NCBI RefSeq assembly: GCF_000019225.1
Contig: NC_010995.1
Coordinates: 3,852,501-3,916,500 of the forward strand
Length of the DNA stretch: 64,000 bases
From: Cellvibrio japonicus Ueda107
GTDB taxonomy: Bacteria > Pseudomonadota > Gammaproteobacteria > Pseudomonadales > Cellvibrionaceae
Direction of reading: 5' to 3'
A model generated the notes under the pieces. It was not told the DNA's origin, ran no database searches, and worked only from the letters and a program-made list of their open reading frames with translations. Position numbers and translations under genes: made by a program. This document shows, in pieces, positions 26,351 through 35,608 of this stretch. Position 1 is the stretch's first letter. Every line of letters begins with the position of its first letter.

Positions 26351-28993
26351 CTACAAGGAAATAACCAGCGAATCCAGAATCAGCGGGGAGTTCGGCTTTG
26401 GTGCGCCGAAAGTCCACATACCCGGCTCCCGGGTTAAACCGCGGTACGCCCCTTCACCGCCCTTGTCCCAGGTGGTGACATATACCTTAACCCCCTTCCA
26501 GGAAGGCAGACCGATAAGATCGGCATCGTATTGGAACCGGATGGTTTTCTTGTCCTTATCGACAAGGATACCCGGTGCAACACTAATCTTTTGTCCTTCT
26601 TTTGCCGCACTGGCACCATCGCTCAAATAAATATAATTGCCCCAACCATAGGCAATGTGTGCAAAGTTCCAACCGGATTTATCCGGGAAATTTGCCTGCA
26701 ATAAGGGCAAGGCAGTGGCGCCCTTTGTATTGGGAATGGAAAAATAAATACTAAAGGCAACATGGTCAAAGTGGTTTGGTGGGTCCCACAGCGCGGAGAC
26801 ATCACACATCGCCAGGGTCATCTCCATGTACTTGCCACTGACAATCACCGATGCCTCGGTAATATCCATCTGGCATCCAATGGTGGGATGCAGGGGGCGA
26901 CGGTATTTTCCATCCGGGCCGCGATCATCGCCCTTTTTATCCTTAACACGCCGCTGGCTATCGACCAGGTGATAACGCGCGGTGAACACCAGGGTTTCCG
27001 TCGCCAGGTTTTGTTCCGGCCAGTAAATTTCCAGGGTGTGTTTGTGCTCACCGTATTTATTGACGGGCACATCAACCGACCAACTGCCCTGCTCATCGGT
27101 AACGATCTCGGTGGCATTTTTCACCTGGCCATCCACAATCGCCAGCAGACGGGCTGATGGACGGGAAGCCTTACCTTCAAAATGCGCCGACCGCTGATTC
27201 ACATAGGTTGCCACCGGCGTATCTATGGTTAAGGATGCACTGGACTCGGGGACTTGCTTACCCTCGTCAAGGGGTTCAGCTTCAAATACCATGATAGAGC
27301 GTGGCGGCATCAGTTTGGTCAGGGTACCGTCCGCCGCCGTATCAAACTGGCCGCTAATATTATGCGCAAATAACAGCTTCACCGTTTCCTTCGCAGAGAA
27401 TCCCGTTGCCAGTTGGTTGAGCAGTGTTGGGTTATCCGATGAGTTAAACACCACAAAGACTTTTTTACCCTGGTACTGCCGGGTATAGGCCAGGATTCCC
27501 GGGCCATTTTCGCTGGATGCCAGGATATTCAAATCACCGCGCGAAAATACCAGATCACTTTTGCGCAGCTTTGCCAGCGACTGGATAAACAGATATAAAT
27601 CAGACGCGGTATTAAATTGATCCTTTTCGTTTTTATAACCTCCGCCAAACAGGGCGCGACGGGCATCCGAAAATCCTTGCTCATCGCCCTGGTAAATGGT
27701 CGGCAGGCCCGGTACGGTAAACATCAAGGCATAGGCTTGTTTAAAACCATCCAGGCTGCCGCCGGATAAAAAGCGTTCCACATCGTGGTTATCAATAAAA
27801 TTTACTGCCAAATGCGGGTTGGGGTAATGCTCCATTTGGGCCTTTAAGCGATAGGCGATATAGGCTGTAGGGGCGCTACCGGCAAACACGCGATGGATAT
27901 CTTTATAGAGCGGAAAGCCAATCGGGCCATCGATCAGGCGCGTATCCTGCTGATCGAGGTATTGCAGTATTTTCTTCTCACCTTCCAGGCCATAGGGGGA
28001 TGAGGTCGAATACACCTCGCCAAAACTGAAAAAATGATCTTTCCCCAGGGACTTGGCAACCGCGGTCAATCCCTCCTTGCCGTACAAAAAGTCTGTATAA
28101 AAATCCGGCTCCACGTATTTAACGGTATCAATCCGGATGGCATCGACGCCGGTCTCTTTAATCCAGAAGGCGTAGGAATCCTTTAACGCATCGCGCACCA
28201 CAGGGTTTTCCGTATTCAGGTCATTCAACATCCCGCTCTGGAAGGTTGTCTCTTGCACGCGATCCGAAAAATCCTTGATTTCCGGCGTCCAATGGTAAAT
28301 GGCCGCAGCGCGGTGTGCAGGGTCGTTGATATTGTTCAGGCTAAAGGGATATTGCGTCGGGGCAGAGCCGGGCACAGCACCGGTATTGAGTGAAAAATAA
28401 CGGGTTGGGTCCTGCGCATCATAGCCACCCACGTAACTGAAAAAATTGCCAACGTGGTTAACAACAACATCCTGGATCAGGTACATGCCGCGCTGGTGTA
28501 ATTGATGGGACAACAGACGATAATCCGCCAGGGTACCAAAATGTTCATCAACAGCTTTAAAGTCACGCGCCCAATAACCGTGATAACCGCCGTAGTTCAC
28601 GCGCGGATCCCACCACATATTGGCTACTACCGGTGTGGTCCACAGTGCAGTAGCGCCCAGGTTCTGGATGTAATCCAATTGGCGGATGATGCCTTTGATA
28701 TCACCACCACTAAAATGGCCATCAATTTGCGGGCCGTACTCTCCAGCACCCTGGTCATTATTCGATGGGTCACCATCAAAAAAGCGATCGACCAGCACAA
28801 AGTAAATAATTTGATCTTGCCATTCCGGCGATGCAACTTGCAGGCTTAATTGTTTATTGCAATGGACATCATCAACCAGGGATGTCTTTTGCAAACAATC
28901 CTCCAACGAAGGCACTTCCGCTGAATGGGCAAAGGTCGTACACAACAGTGAGGCCGGCAATAGCATTGCCCCCCATAGCGGCGCTAGGTTCAT
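26351..28993 (-). CDS. Secreted GH13 alpha-amylase-type enzyme with glucodextranase-like C-domain
   Basis: The start is the ATG at 28993 (AAGGGA upstream), giving a clean signal peptide MNLAPLWGAMLLPASLLCTT..AHSA. The GH13 regions are intact: DVVVNHVG, GVDAIRIDTVKYV (nucleophile Asp about 289), FFSFGEVY (Glu about 326) and FIDNHDVERF (Asp about 403). After the A and C domains (to about 600) comes a beta-sandwich linker. The C-terminal domain begins KGDDRGPDGKYRRP, a pattern I know from the glucodextranase C-terminal binding domain (Glucodextran_C). It hydrolyses alpha-glucan outside the cell or in the periplasm. It is divergent from the GH31 gene across a shared operator, and its architecture is the same as the 49506-52136 product. 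Confidence 0.9.
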   Translation of the reverse strand: MNLAPLWGAMLLPASLLCTTFAHSAEVPSLEDCLQKTSLVDDVHCNKQLSLQVASPEWQDQIIYFVLVDRFFDGDPSNNDQGAGEYGPQIDGHFSGGDIKGIIRQLDYIQNLGATALWTTPVVANMWWDPRVNYGGYHGYWARDFKAVDEHFGTLADYRLLSHQLHQRGMYLIQDVVVNHVGNFFSYVGGYDAQDPTRYFSLNTGAVPGSAPTQYPFSLNNINDPAHRAAAIYHWTPEIKDFSDRVQETTFQSGMLNDLNTENPVVRDALKDSYAFWIKETGVDAIRIDTVKYVEPDFYTDFLYGKEGLTAVAKSLGKDHFFSFGEVYSTSSPYGLEGEKKILQYLDQQDTRLIDGPIGFPLYKDIHRVFAGSAPTAYIAYRLKAQMEHYPNPHLAVNFIDNHDVERFLSGGSLDGFKQAYALMFTVPGLPTIYQGDEQGFSDARRALFGGGYKNEKDQFNTASDLYLFIQSLAKLRKSDLVFSRGDLNILASSENGPGILAYTRQYQGKKVFVVFNSSDNPTLLNQLATGFSAKETVKLLFAHNISGQFDTAADGTLTKLMPPRSIMVFEAEPLDEGKQVPESSASLTIDTPVATYVNQRSAHFEGKASRPSARLLAIVDGQVKNATEIVTDEQGSWSVDVPVNKYGEHKHTLEIYWPEQNLATETLVFTARYHLVDSQRRVKDKKGDDRGPDGKYRRPLHPTIGCQMDITEASVIVSGKYMEMTLAMCDVSALWDPPNHFDHVAFSIYFSIPNTKGATALPLLQANFPDKSGWNFAHIAYGWGNYIYLSDGASAAKEGQKISVAPGILVDKDKKTIRFQYDADLIGLPSWKGVKVYVTTWDKGGEGAYRGLTREPGMWTFGAPKPNSPLILDSLVISL

Positions 28994-29169
28994 AGCTATT
29001 TCCCTTATTATTAACAAAAAGAAATTGGGGCACCTGCACAGCCAGGTGTGCATGGTTCAATACTGCCACTCTCTCGACGGGAGAAAAATCTATGCAGAGA
29101 AAACGAACGAAAAAATGCCCCATTTAAACAGGGAGAGGATAATAAACCTGTTGCCGCCGCTCAATTGCC

Positions 29170-29183
29170 TACATACGTATTCA
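29170..29183. promoter_or_regulatory. Shared operator motif (copy 1)
   Basis: TACATACGTATTCA has a central CG flanked by near-symmetric arms (perfect form TGAATACGTATTCA), like a LacI-family site. It lies between the divergent GH13 (28993) and GH31 (29337) genes and recurs at 49363 and 49415. The 343-bp region around it contains no gene. Confidence 0.65.
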
Positions 29184-29336
29184 TGGAGAAGCAGCCGGGT
29201 AAATCCCCTATATTCGGCGGGCATTTTACCTGGATGCACAGGGTGTTCCCTATTCGCACAAAATAGCGCAGAACACCGATAAACAGAATGGAATTAATTC
29301 ATCTTTTATTTTCGCGCCATACCAAAGGACAGCTTC

Positions 29337-31787
29337 ATGTTTAGACGAATTGCAGGATTTAGTCCAATTTTTTTAATGTTGTTTGGCAGTTCCCTGCCAA
29401 CCATGGGTAATCCGGTCAAACGGGAGATACACCCGGATGCGGTTTTTTATAAAGAGCACAAACTGCGCAATGACGGGCTGGTTATCACCACAAACCAGGG
29501 CAATATACGCCTGCAGTTCAAGTCAGAGGCCGCTATTGAAGTGCTCTACAGAGCCGATAGCAAGCAATTGCCTTCCTTCGCCCTGGCCCAACCAGAATCC
29601 GCGATAAAAGCGCAGTTGACGGAAACCGAAAATCATCTGCAATTTTCCGGCGGGACCTTAACAGCCCGAATCCAAAAGCGCCCCTTCGCTATCTCCTATT
29701 ATCGCGACAGTGAATTGCTGCTTGCCGAGGAATCCGGTTTTCAGGTCAATACCGATAAGATTAATTTCCGTTTCTACTTGTCACCCGGTGAAAAAATCCT
29801 CGGCGGTGGGCAACGCATCCTGGGTATGGACAGGCGCGGCCAACGCTTTCCACTTTATAACCGCGCCCATTACGGCTACAGCGATCACTCCGGCCAGATG
29901 TATTTCGGCCTGCCGGCAATCATGTCAAGCAAACAATATATCCTGGTGTTTGATAACTCAGCGTCAGGTGCTATGGATATCGGTAAAACAGAGAGCGATA
30001 TACTCCAGCTGGAAGCCAAAAGCGGGCGCAGCGCTTATATCCTTGTTGCAGGTAATAGCTATCCCTCACTGATCGAAAACTTTACCCAGGTCACCGGAAG
30101 GCAACCTTTGCCACCGCGCTGGGCATTAGGCAGTTTTGCATCGCGCTTTGGCTATCGCAGCGAAGCGGAAACACGGGCCACAGTACAAAAATACAAAACC
30201 GAAGACTTCCCGCTTGACACCATAGTGCTGGACCTCTATTGGTTCGGCAAAGATATTAAAGGGCATATGGGCAACCTTGATTGGGACAAGGAAAACTTTC
30301 CCACGCCGCTCGACATGATGGCTGACTTTAAACAGCAAGGTGTCAAAACAGTTTTAATCACGGAACCATTTGTACTCACCTCATCAAAACGCTGGGATGA
30401 TGCGGTCAAAGCCAAGGCCCTGGCCAAAGACCCGCAAGGCCAGCCTAAAGCCTTCGAACTCTATTTCGGCAATGGCGGCATTATTGATGTTTTTTCAAAA
30501 GAAGGTAGCCGCTGGTTTTCCTCTATTTATAAAGACTTATCCAAGCAAGGTGTCGCGGGCTGGTGGGGCGACCTGGGTGAACCGGAAATGCATCCGGAAG
30601 ATACCCAGCACGCCATAGGTGATGCCGATACAGTGCACAATGCCTACGGTCACCGCTGGGCCGAAATGCTCTACCAACAACAGCTGGATCAATTTCCCGA
30701 ATTGCGCCCATTCATTATGATGCGCGCCGGTTTTGTCGGCTCGCAACGCTATGGCATGATTCCCTGGACTGGCGATGTCAGTCGCACCTGGGGCGGATTG
30801 GCCTCACAGGTGGAACTGGCATTGCAAATGAGCCTGCTTGGCTTTGGTTATATCCACTCGGATCTAGGTGGATTTGCCGATGGTGAAACCCTCGATAAGG
30901 AAATGTATATTCGCTGGCTGCAATACGGTGTATTCCAACCGGTTTATCGCCCGCACGGCCAGGATCATATTCCCTCGGAACCGGTATTCCAGGATGAAGA
31001 GACCAAAGCCATATTGCGGCCCCTGGTAAAATTGCGCTACCGCATGCTGCCCTATATTTATACCGCCGCCTATCAAAACACACTTACCGGTATGCCGCTC
31101 ATGCGCCCGCTCTTTTTCAGCGATGAAAAAAATCCGGCGCTGATTGATAACAAAACCAGTTATTTCTGGGGCGATTCACTCCTGGTCACACCGATAACCC
31201 AGGCCGGAGTTGAATCCGTCAGCATCCCCGCCCCCAAGGGTGTATGGTTTGATTTTTGGAAAGACACCCGCTACCAAACCGATGGTGCGCCACTGACCCT
31301 GCCAACCGATCTTCACACCATACCGGTGCTGGTGAAAGCCGGTGCGTTTATGCCCTATGTCCCTGCCGTTTCAACCACCGAAGACTATCGCAGTGACAGC
31401 CTTGAAATACATTACTATGCAGATGCCAGTGTTCCCCTGGCGCAGGGTGAAATCTTTGAAGACGATGGCAAAGACCCCAACAGTATCAAACGCAATCAGT
31501 TTGACCTGTTGACACTGCAAGCTACCCATACAGACAACCAACTGCATTTCCAATTGGCGCGCACAGGCAAGGGTTATCGTGGCATGCCGGAGCGCCGGGC
31601 AACAACCCTGGTTATCCATAATGCCAGTGACCAATACCAGCATCTGGACATCAATGGAAAAACGATTGCCATTGCACAGGCTGATTGTGCAAGCACACCA
31701 GCCCTGGCGTGTTACGACCAGGAGCGTCGTCAGTTACAACTGGTGTTTACCTGGGGAAGAGAAGCGCTTAACCTCAGGTTGCATTAA
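29337..31787 (+). CDS. GH31 alpha-glucosidase, exported
   Basis: Protein of 816 residues with a signal peptide ([24 protein letters not shown]). GH31 hallmarks are present: the N-terminal beta domain, the (beta/alpha)8 barrel starting [17 protein letters not shown], the nucleophile Asp in [10 protein letters not shown] (about residue 411) and the acid/base Asp in WTGDVSRTW (about 479), followed by PLMRPLFF and the C-terminal beta domains. It releases glucose from malto-oligosaccharides, or transfers glucosyl units as some Cellvibrio GH31 enzymes do. It is probably periplasmic. A bidirectional terminator follows. Divergent from the GH13 gene at 26351-28993. Confidence 0.92.
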
Positions 31788-31821
31788 GTCAGCATCGGGT
31801 CACGGGTAAATCTGACCCAAT

Positions 31822-31856
31822 AAAAAAGCCCCCGCCATGATGGCGGGGGCTTTTTT
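31822..31856. terminator. Bidirectional rho-independent terminator
   Basis: AAAAAAGCCCCCGCCA, a short loop, then TGGCGGGGGCTTTTTT: a strong GC stem with A and T runs on either side. It serves both the GH31 gene (plus) and the operon ending with the lipoprotein GH13 gene (minus). Confidence 0.95.
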
Positions 31857-31894
31857 ATGCTACCAACAATCTAAATCGCAATAACCCAACACGC

Positions 31895-33592
31895 TTAAAA
31901 AAGTGCAGCCATGGAGTGCTTCACTTCTGCAATCAAGTCAGGGTTAGTGATAGGTGCATCGAGCAACAATACACGCACACCATTGGCAGGAACATCCAGG
32001 GTCAGGCTTTTTTGCTTCTTACTGACCTGGAGTTTCTTGCCACTGAGCGCATCGCGCCACTGACCGCTATTCAACATCTTATCCAGGGTAACCGACTCTG
32101 CGGCCTCACCTTTATTCAATACCACCAGGGCCGTTTGATTAACGCCATCCTGCTGGTAGATGCGATAGAAGCTGGCAATATTTCCTGCGAACACCAGGTT
32201 AACCTGCAATCCGCGCTGCAGGGAAACATTATCCTTGCGCACATGGGCAATGCGGGTCAGGTTGTTGTGAACAACATGGTTTTTAGCGGCATTGACACGC
32301 GCTTGTCCAAAATAATTGCGATTACCCTCATGCTCCTTCAGGCCGGTGGAGAAGTTGGCTTCGGAACCATAATAAATACAGGGAATACCGCGGCTGGTAA
32401 ACAGCCAGTTATTGGCATTCACGAAACCGCGATCAGACGCATTCATACGCGCCATATCATGGTTATCATAAAAGGTAACCAGTTCATACGGGTTCTGGTA
32501 CATACCATCCTTAAGGTGGAGATAAGACAAAATGGAAGCATAGTCGCTTTCATCATTCTCAAACACACTGGTTATGGCCTGGCGCCCAGGGAAATCCAAA
32601 ACGCTGTATCCACCATTTTCCGGACGGGTGTGCTGTGCAATAAAGCTGGCTTCATAGGAATAGCTCTCACCGAACATAAACATATCCGGATGACGTTCGC
32701 GAATGCGATCCGCTACTTTTTTCCAGAAGTGATGGGGCATTTCCTTGATGGTATCGACGCGCAGGGCATAGGCACCCTGGTCAATCCATTTGAAATAGGA
32801 ATTCACAAAATAATCCAGGACTTCCGGATTATTCTCATTGATGTCCGAAAGCTGTGCCAAACCGGGTTGGGTATTGAAAAATTTGTGCAGGGGATTGTTT
32901 GGGTCGAGCTTGTCGGGGTACAGGTTCTGGTGATCTGCCACCAACCTGCCCTGCTCGTCATAAAGCTTGCCCATGGACGCCTGGCTAACCGGCATGGAGT
33001 AAGACGGTGAACCATGGTTGGCCACAATGTCCAATACGTATTTCAGGTCATAGTCTTCACGCAGGATGCGGGTAAAGTCCGCAAATGCCAGATCCGGGGA
33101 CTCCAGGTGTTCATCGACCTTGTAGAAATTAACGCCCCAGTAACCATGGTAACCGGTTTTACCGCCATCGGTGCCAACAGAACCGAATTTGGTAGGTTCC
33201 CCACCACTAAAAGCCTCATCAGGATTATCCACAATCGGCGTAGTCCACAGCGCGGTAAAGCCCATATCTTTAATATATTGGGCATTATTGATAATACCTT
33301 TGAAGTCTCCACCCATATAGCCAATATTGGCCTGCTTACCTTCCGGTCCGATCAGCGGAATATTAAAGGTTTTATATTTCCCACCCTGGTTGACCTGGTT
33401 ATTATCAGGGTCGCCATCAACAAAGCGATCTGTCAGCAAAAAATAAATTTGTTCGCTGGCAAAAGGGTTGAGTGTTCCATAGGCGTTGAGGTTTGTCGCG
33501 TCCCTATTCGCAGAAGGGGGTGATGCGCAACTTGATAAAAGCCCCAGAGCGGCCAGTGCCAATAGTGATTTTTTCGTCATTATTTTATACAT
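31895..33592 (-). CDS. GH13 lipoprotein, last gene of the cyclitol operon
   Basis: Protein of 565 residues with a lipoprotein signal (LLALAALGLLSSC). The GH13 regions are intact: VLDIVANHGSP, GAYALRVDTIKEM (nucleophile Asp about 280), MFMFGESYS (Glu about 309) and FYDNHDMARMN (Asp about 380). The domain-B insertion and GGDFKGIINNAQYIKDMGFTALWTTP resemble cyclodextrin glucanotransferase and related maltogenic enzymes more than the two larger amylases here. It starts 76 bp after the cyclase gene on the same strand, so it probably closes the biosynthetic operon. By analogy with AcbD/AcbE it may transfer or trim pseudo-oligosaccharides, or be an inhibitor-tolerant amylase. The role is inferred. 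Confidence 0.88.
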   Translation of the reverse strand: MYKIMTKKSLLALAALGLLSSCASPPSANRDATNLNAYGTLNPFASEQIYFLLTDRFVDGDPDNNQVNQGGKYKTFNIPLIGPEGKQANIGYMGGDFKGIINNAQYIKDMGFTALWTTPIVDNPDEAFSGGEPTKFGSVGTDGGKTGYHGYWGVNFYKVDEHLESPDLAFADFTRILREDYDLKYVLDIVANHGSPSYSMPVSQASMGKLYDEQGRLVADHQNLYPDKLDPNNPLHKFFNTQPGLAQLSDINENNPEVLDYFVNSYFKWIDQGAYALRVDTIKEMPHHFWKKVADRIRERHPDMFMFGESYSYEASFIAQHTRPENGGYSVLDFPGRQAITSVFENDESDYASILSYLHLKDGMYQNPYELVTFYDNHDMARMNASDRGFVNANNWLFTSRGIPCIYYGSEANFSTGLKEHEGNRNYFGQARVNAAKNHVVHNNLTRIAHVRKDNVSLQRGLQVNLVFAGNIASFYRIYQQDGVNQTALVVLNKGEAAESVTLDKMLNSGQWRDALSGKKLQVSKKQKSLTLDVPANGVRVLLLDAPITNPDLIAEVKHSMAALF

Positions 33593-33668
33593 ATTATCTA
33601 CCTGAGTTATCTCACAATTTATTAAAAAACGAGATCCTTCTCGCCCCTTGCTCCCTGCCCGGTATCAT

Positions 33669-34868
33669 CTAGGCAATCACTTGCTGATGGGAAGATAATT
33701 TACTTATCTCAACAGATTCTTCTGAAAAGTTTTTCAGCATCGTTAATGCATTGACCAGGAGGTCATCCGGCAATTCTTCCGGCTGCTTGATAAAACACCC
33801 CTGCCCCATGCGGGTTGGCAATACCAGGTTTACCGCATTGCGATGCAGGCACACATCATCAATCGATCCCTTGAGCGATTCAAGCGTACAGCACTCGTCA
33901 AAAATAGGTAAACCGACTTGTTTGAGCAGGGTAATGGCACGAATGCAATCATCACTTGCCATCATGCCTTTCAGCTGGGCAATACAACAGGATAAAGCCA
34001 TATCGATACTCACAGCCTCTCCATGCTCAAGGCGATGATAGGTATCTGTTTCAAAGCGCATGCTAAAGGTATGACCGAAATCAACAATACGCTCCAATTG
34101 CACTTCCAGCAGATTGGGCTGTAACTCCTCAATCATGCGCAACATGGCATCGACATAAATACCGTAATCAATTTCACCGGGGTTAATCGCCGAACTGGTC
34201 GCATAAATGTTTTCAAGGCGATCAAAGATACTTTTGTCCGTGACCAGCCCCATCTTAATCACCTCGGCCAATCCACAGCGCAGTTCGCGCAAGGGCAAGG
34301 TTTTCAGAAAACTGCTGTCGTTCAATGTAGCGTAGGCCGGATAGTAGGTTCCCAGGATATTTTTGGCATTGCCAAAATTAAGGCCGGTTTTAACACCAAC
34401 GGCAACATCAACCTGGCCAACCAGGGTCGTGGGGATCTTGATATATTTAGTACCGCGACGGTACATGGATGCCGCAAACCCCACCAGGTCCAGGATAATG
34501 CCGCCGCCGATGGCCACAAACAGGCCATCGCGATCCAGGCGGAAATCCCTGGCCTCATTGCATATCATCATCAGTGCATCCATATTCTTGTTTTTCTCCG
34601 TTGAGGGAGAAATCACAATGCGATACTGGCCCTGTTGCAGGTGATGGGCCAAATAGGTATTGATATCCGCACCATACAGGTAATACACCGTTGGACTAAC
34701 CACAAACAGTGCGCGCTTGTTGCCAACCAGATCGCTGAGCACAGCGTTTTTCACATCAAAGATATGTTCCTGGTTCAGGATCTGGTAACCGAAGTCTGCA
34801 AAGGCATCCACACTCAGGCGCCCGGCGCGCGAACGTGTACCGCCCGCCACAATATTGATATGTGCCAT
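33669..34868 (-). CDS. Sugar phosphate cyclase, 2-epi-5-epi-valiolone synthase type
   Basis: Protein of 399 residues in the dehydroquinate synthase superfamily. The NAD site GGGIILDLVGFAASMYRRGT (121-140), PTTLVGQVD (146-154) and likely zinc ligands Glu202, His266 and His282 are present. Features separate it from shikimate AroB: GVKTGLNFGNAKN where AroB has GGKTGVNH..GKN, and DFGHTFSMRFE lacking the second His of GHTFGHAIE. Both changes are typical of cyclases using sedoheptulose 7-phosphate (AcbC, ValA). Expected product: 2-epi-5-epi-valiolone or an epimer. Gene context (nucleotidyltransferase, GT, kinases) favours this over desmethyl-4-deoxygadusol synthase. The subclass is an inference from motifs. 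It lies 6 bp after the dioxygenase gene. Confidence 0.85.
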   Translation of the reverse strand: MAHINIVAGGTRSRAGRLSVDAFADFGYQILNQEHIFDVKNAVLSDLVGNKRALFVVSPTVYYLYGADINTYLAHHLQQGQYRIVISPSTEKNKNMDALMMICNEARDFRLDRDGLFVAIGGGIILDLVGFAASMYRRGTKYIKIPTTLVGQVDVAVGVKTGLNFGNAKNILGTYYPAYATLNDSSFLKTLPLRELRCGLAEVIKMGLVTDKSIFDRLENIYATSSAINPGEIDYGIYVDAMLRMIEELQPNLLEVQLERIVDFGHTFSMRFETDTYHRLEHGEAVSIDMALSCCIAQLKGMMASDDCIRAITLLKQVGLPIFDECCTLESLKGSIDDVCLHRNAVNLVLPTRMGQGCFIKQPEELPDDLLVNALTMLKNFSEESVEISKLSSHQQVIA

Positions 34869-34874
34869 AAAAAA

Positions 34875-35576
34875 TTACCCCGCGTAGTTAACCTGGCCGT
34901 TGCGATATACACCAATGCTGGTCAGTGATGGGTCCAGTGCCGCAGAGCGGAATCGCAAGTTAATGGATGTTCTGTCCTTGTTGGTAAAGTTATGGTTAAC
35001 CCGATGGAAAGTCAGGCAATCACAAATAATCAAATCGCCAGCTTTGGGCGCAATCTTTACCGTACCGGGAATAGGGTCATGGGGTTCGCCAATAGGCAAA
35101 CGGCCGGCCACATGGCTGCCAGGCACATAGTGCAATGCCCCCGAGTCCTCATCGATATCAAAGGGATAAATCAGGAAGTTATACATTTCTCCCGCTTTCA
35201 CTTTTTCATGGTGTACATCCTGGTGCCAGGGAATCGCCTGGCCTTCGCTGGCTTTATTGTGCTGCACCAGTGACAGGTGGAACTCATGGCCCGCGGGAAA
35301 GATTTCCTGCAGCAAGAGTTTTAGCAGGGGGTCACCCGCCAGTTTTGCCAGGTAATCGAACTCACCTAATTTATTGACAAAGCAATAACTGGTCGACTGA
35401 TACTTCTTAAAAAAATGCTCGGAATTGGTGCGATCGACCATCTTGGATTGATCGTCAATCAAGGCATGGATATCTGCCTGGATGCCGGACAAAAACTCAC
35501 CTTTAAAAAAAGCGGGAAGATGTACAACCCCCTGCTCATTAAACTTTTTTCGGTCAAATAAAAAACGGGCACTCAT
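34875..35576 (-). CDS. Phytanoyl-CoA-dioxygenase-family Fe(II)/2-oxoglutarate enzyme
   Basis: The start is the ATG at 35576 with AGGGA upstream (233 residues); an upstream TTG at 35612 is less likely. The double-stranded beta-helix iron triad is complete: His118-x-Asp120 in IPWHQDVH and the distal His191 in CLTFHRVNHN, with the 2-oxoglutarate-binding Arg near 208 (SINLRFRS). It hydroxylates or desaturates an unactivated carbon. In this cluster it could tailor the cyclitol or the pseudo-oligosaccharide, comparable in role to VldW, the dioxygenase that hydroxylates validamycin A. It is not ectoine hydroxylase, as EctD motifs are absent. It lies between the GH4 and cyclase genes. Confidence 0.85.
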   Translation of the reverse strand: MSARFLFDRKKFNEQGVVHLPAFFKGEFLSGIQADIHALIDDQSKMVDRTNSEHFFKKYQSTSYCFVNKLGEFDYLAKLAGDPLLKLLLQEIFPAGHEFHLSLVQHNKASEGQAIPWHQDVHHEKVKAGEMYNFLIYPFDIDEDSGALHYVPGSHVAGRLPIGEPHDPIPGTVKIAPKAGDLIICDCLTFHRVNHNFTNKDRTSINLRFRSAALDPSLTSIGVYRNGQVNYAG

Positions 35577-35608
35577 AAAAATTCCCTCATAGTTAAAGAG
35601 TTTATTTA

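Noticed and set aside
33669..34868. Ordinary 3-dehydroquinate synthase (AroB)
   Set aside because: Motif changes (GVKT, DFGHTFS) and lack of shikimate-pathway neighbours argue against it.
34875..35576. Dioxygenase as ectoine hydroxylase (EctD)
   Set aside because: EctD belongs to the same superfamily, but its signature blocks are missing and the gene is 22 kb from ectABC inside another operon.
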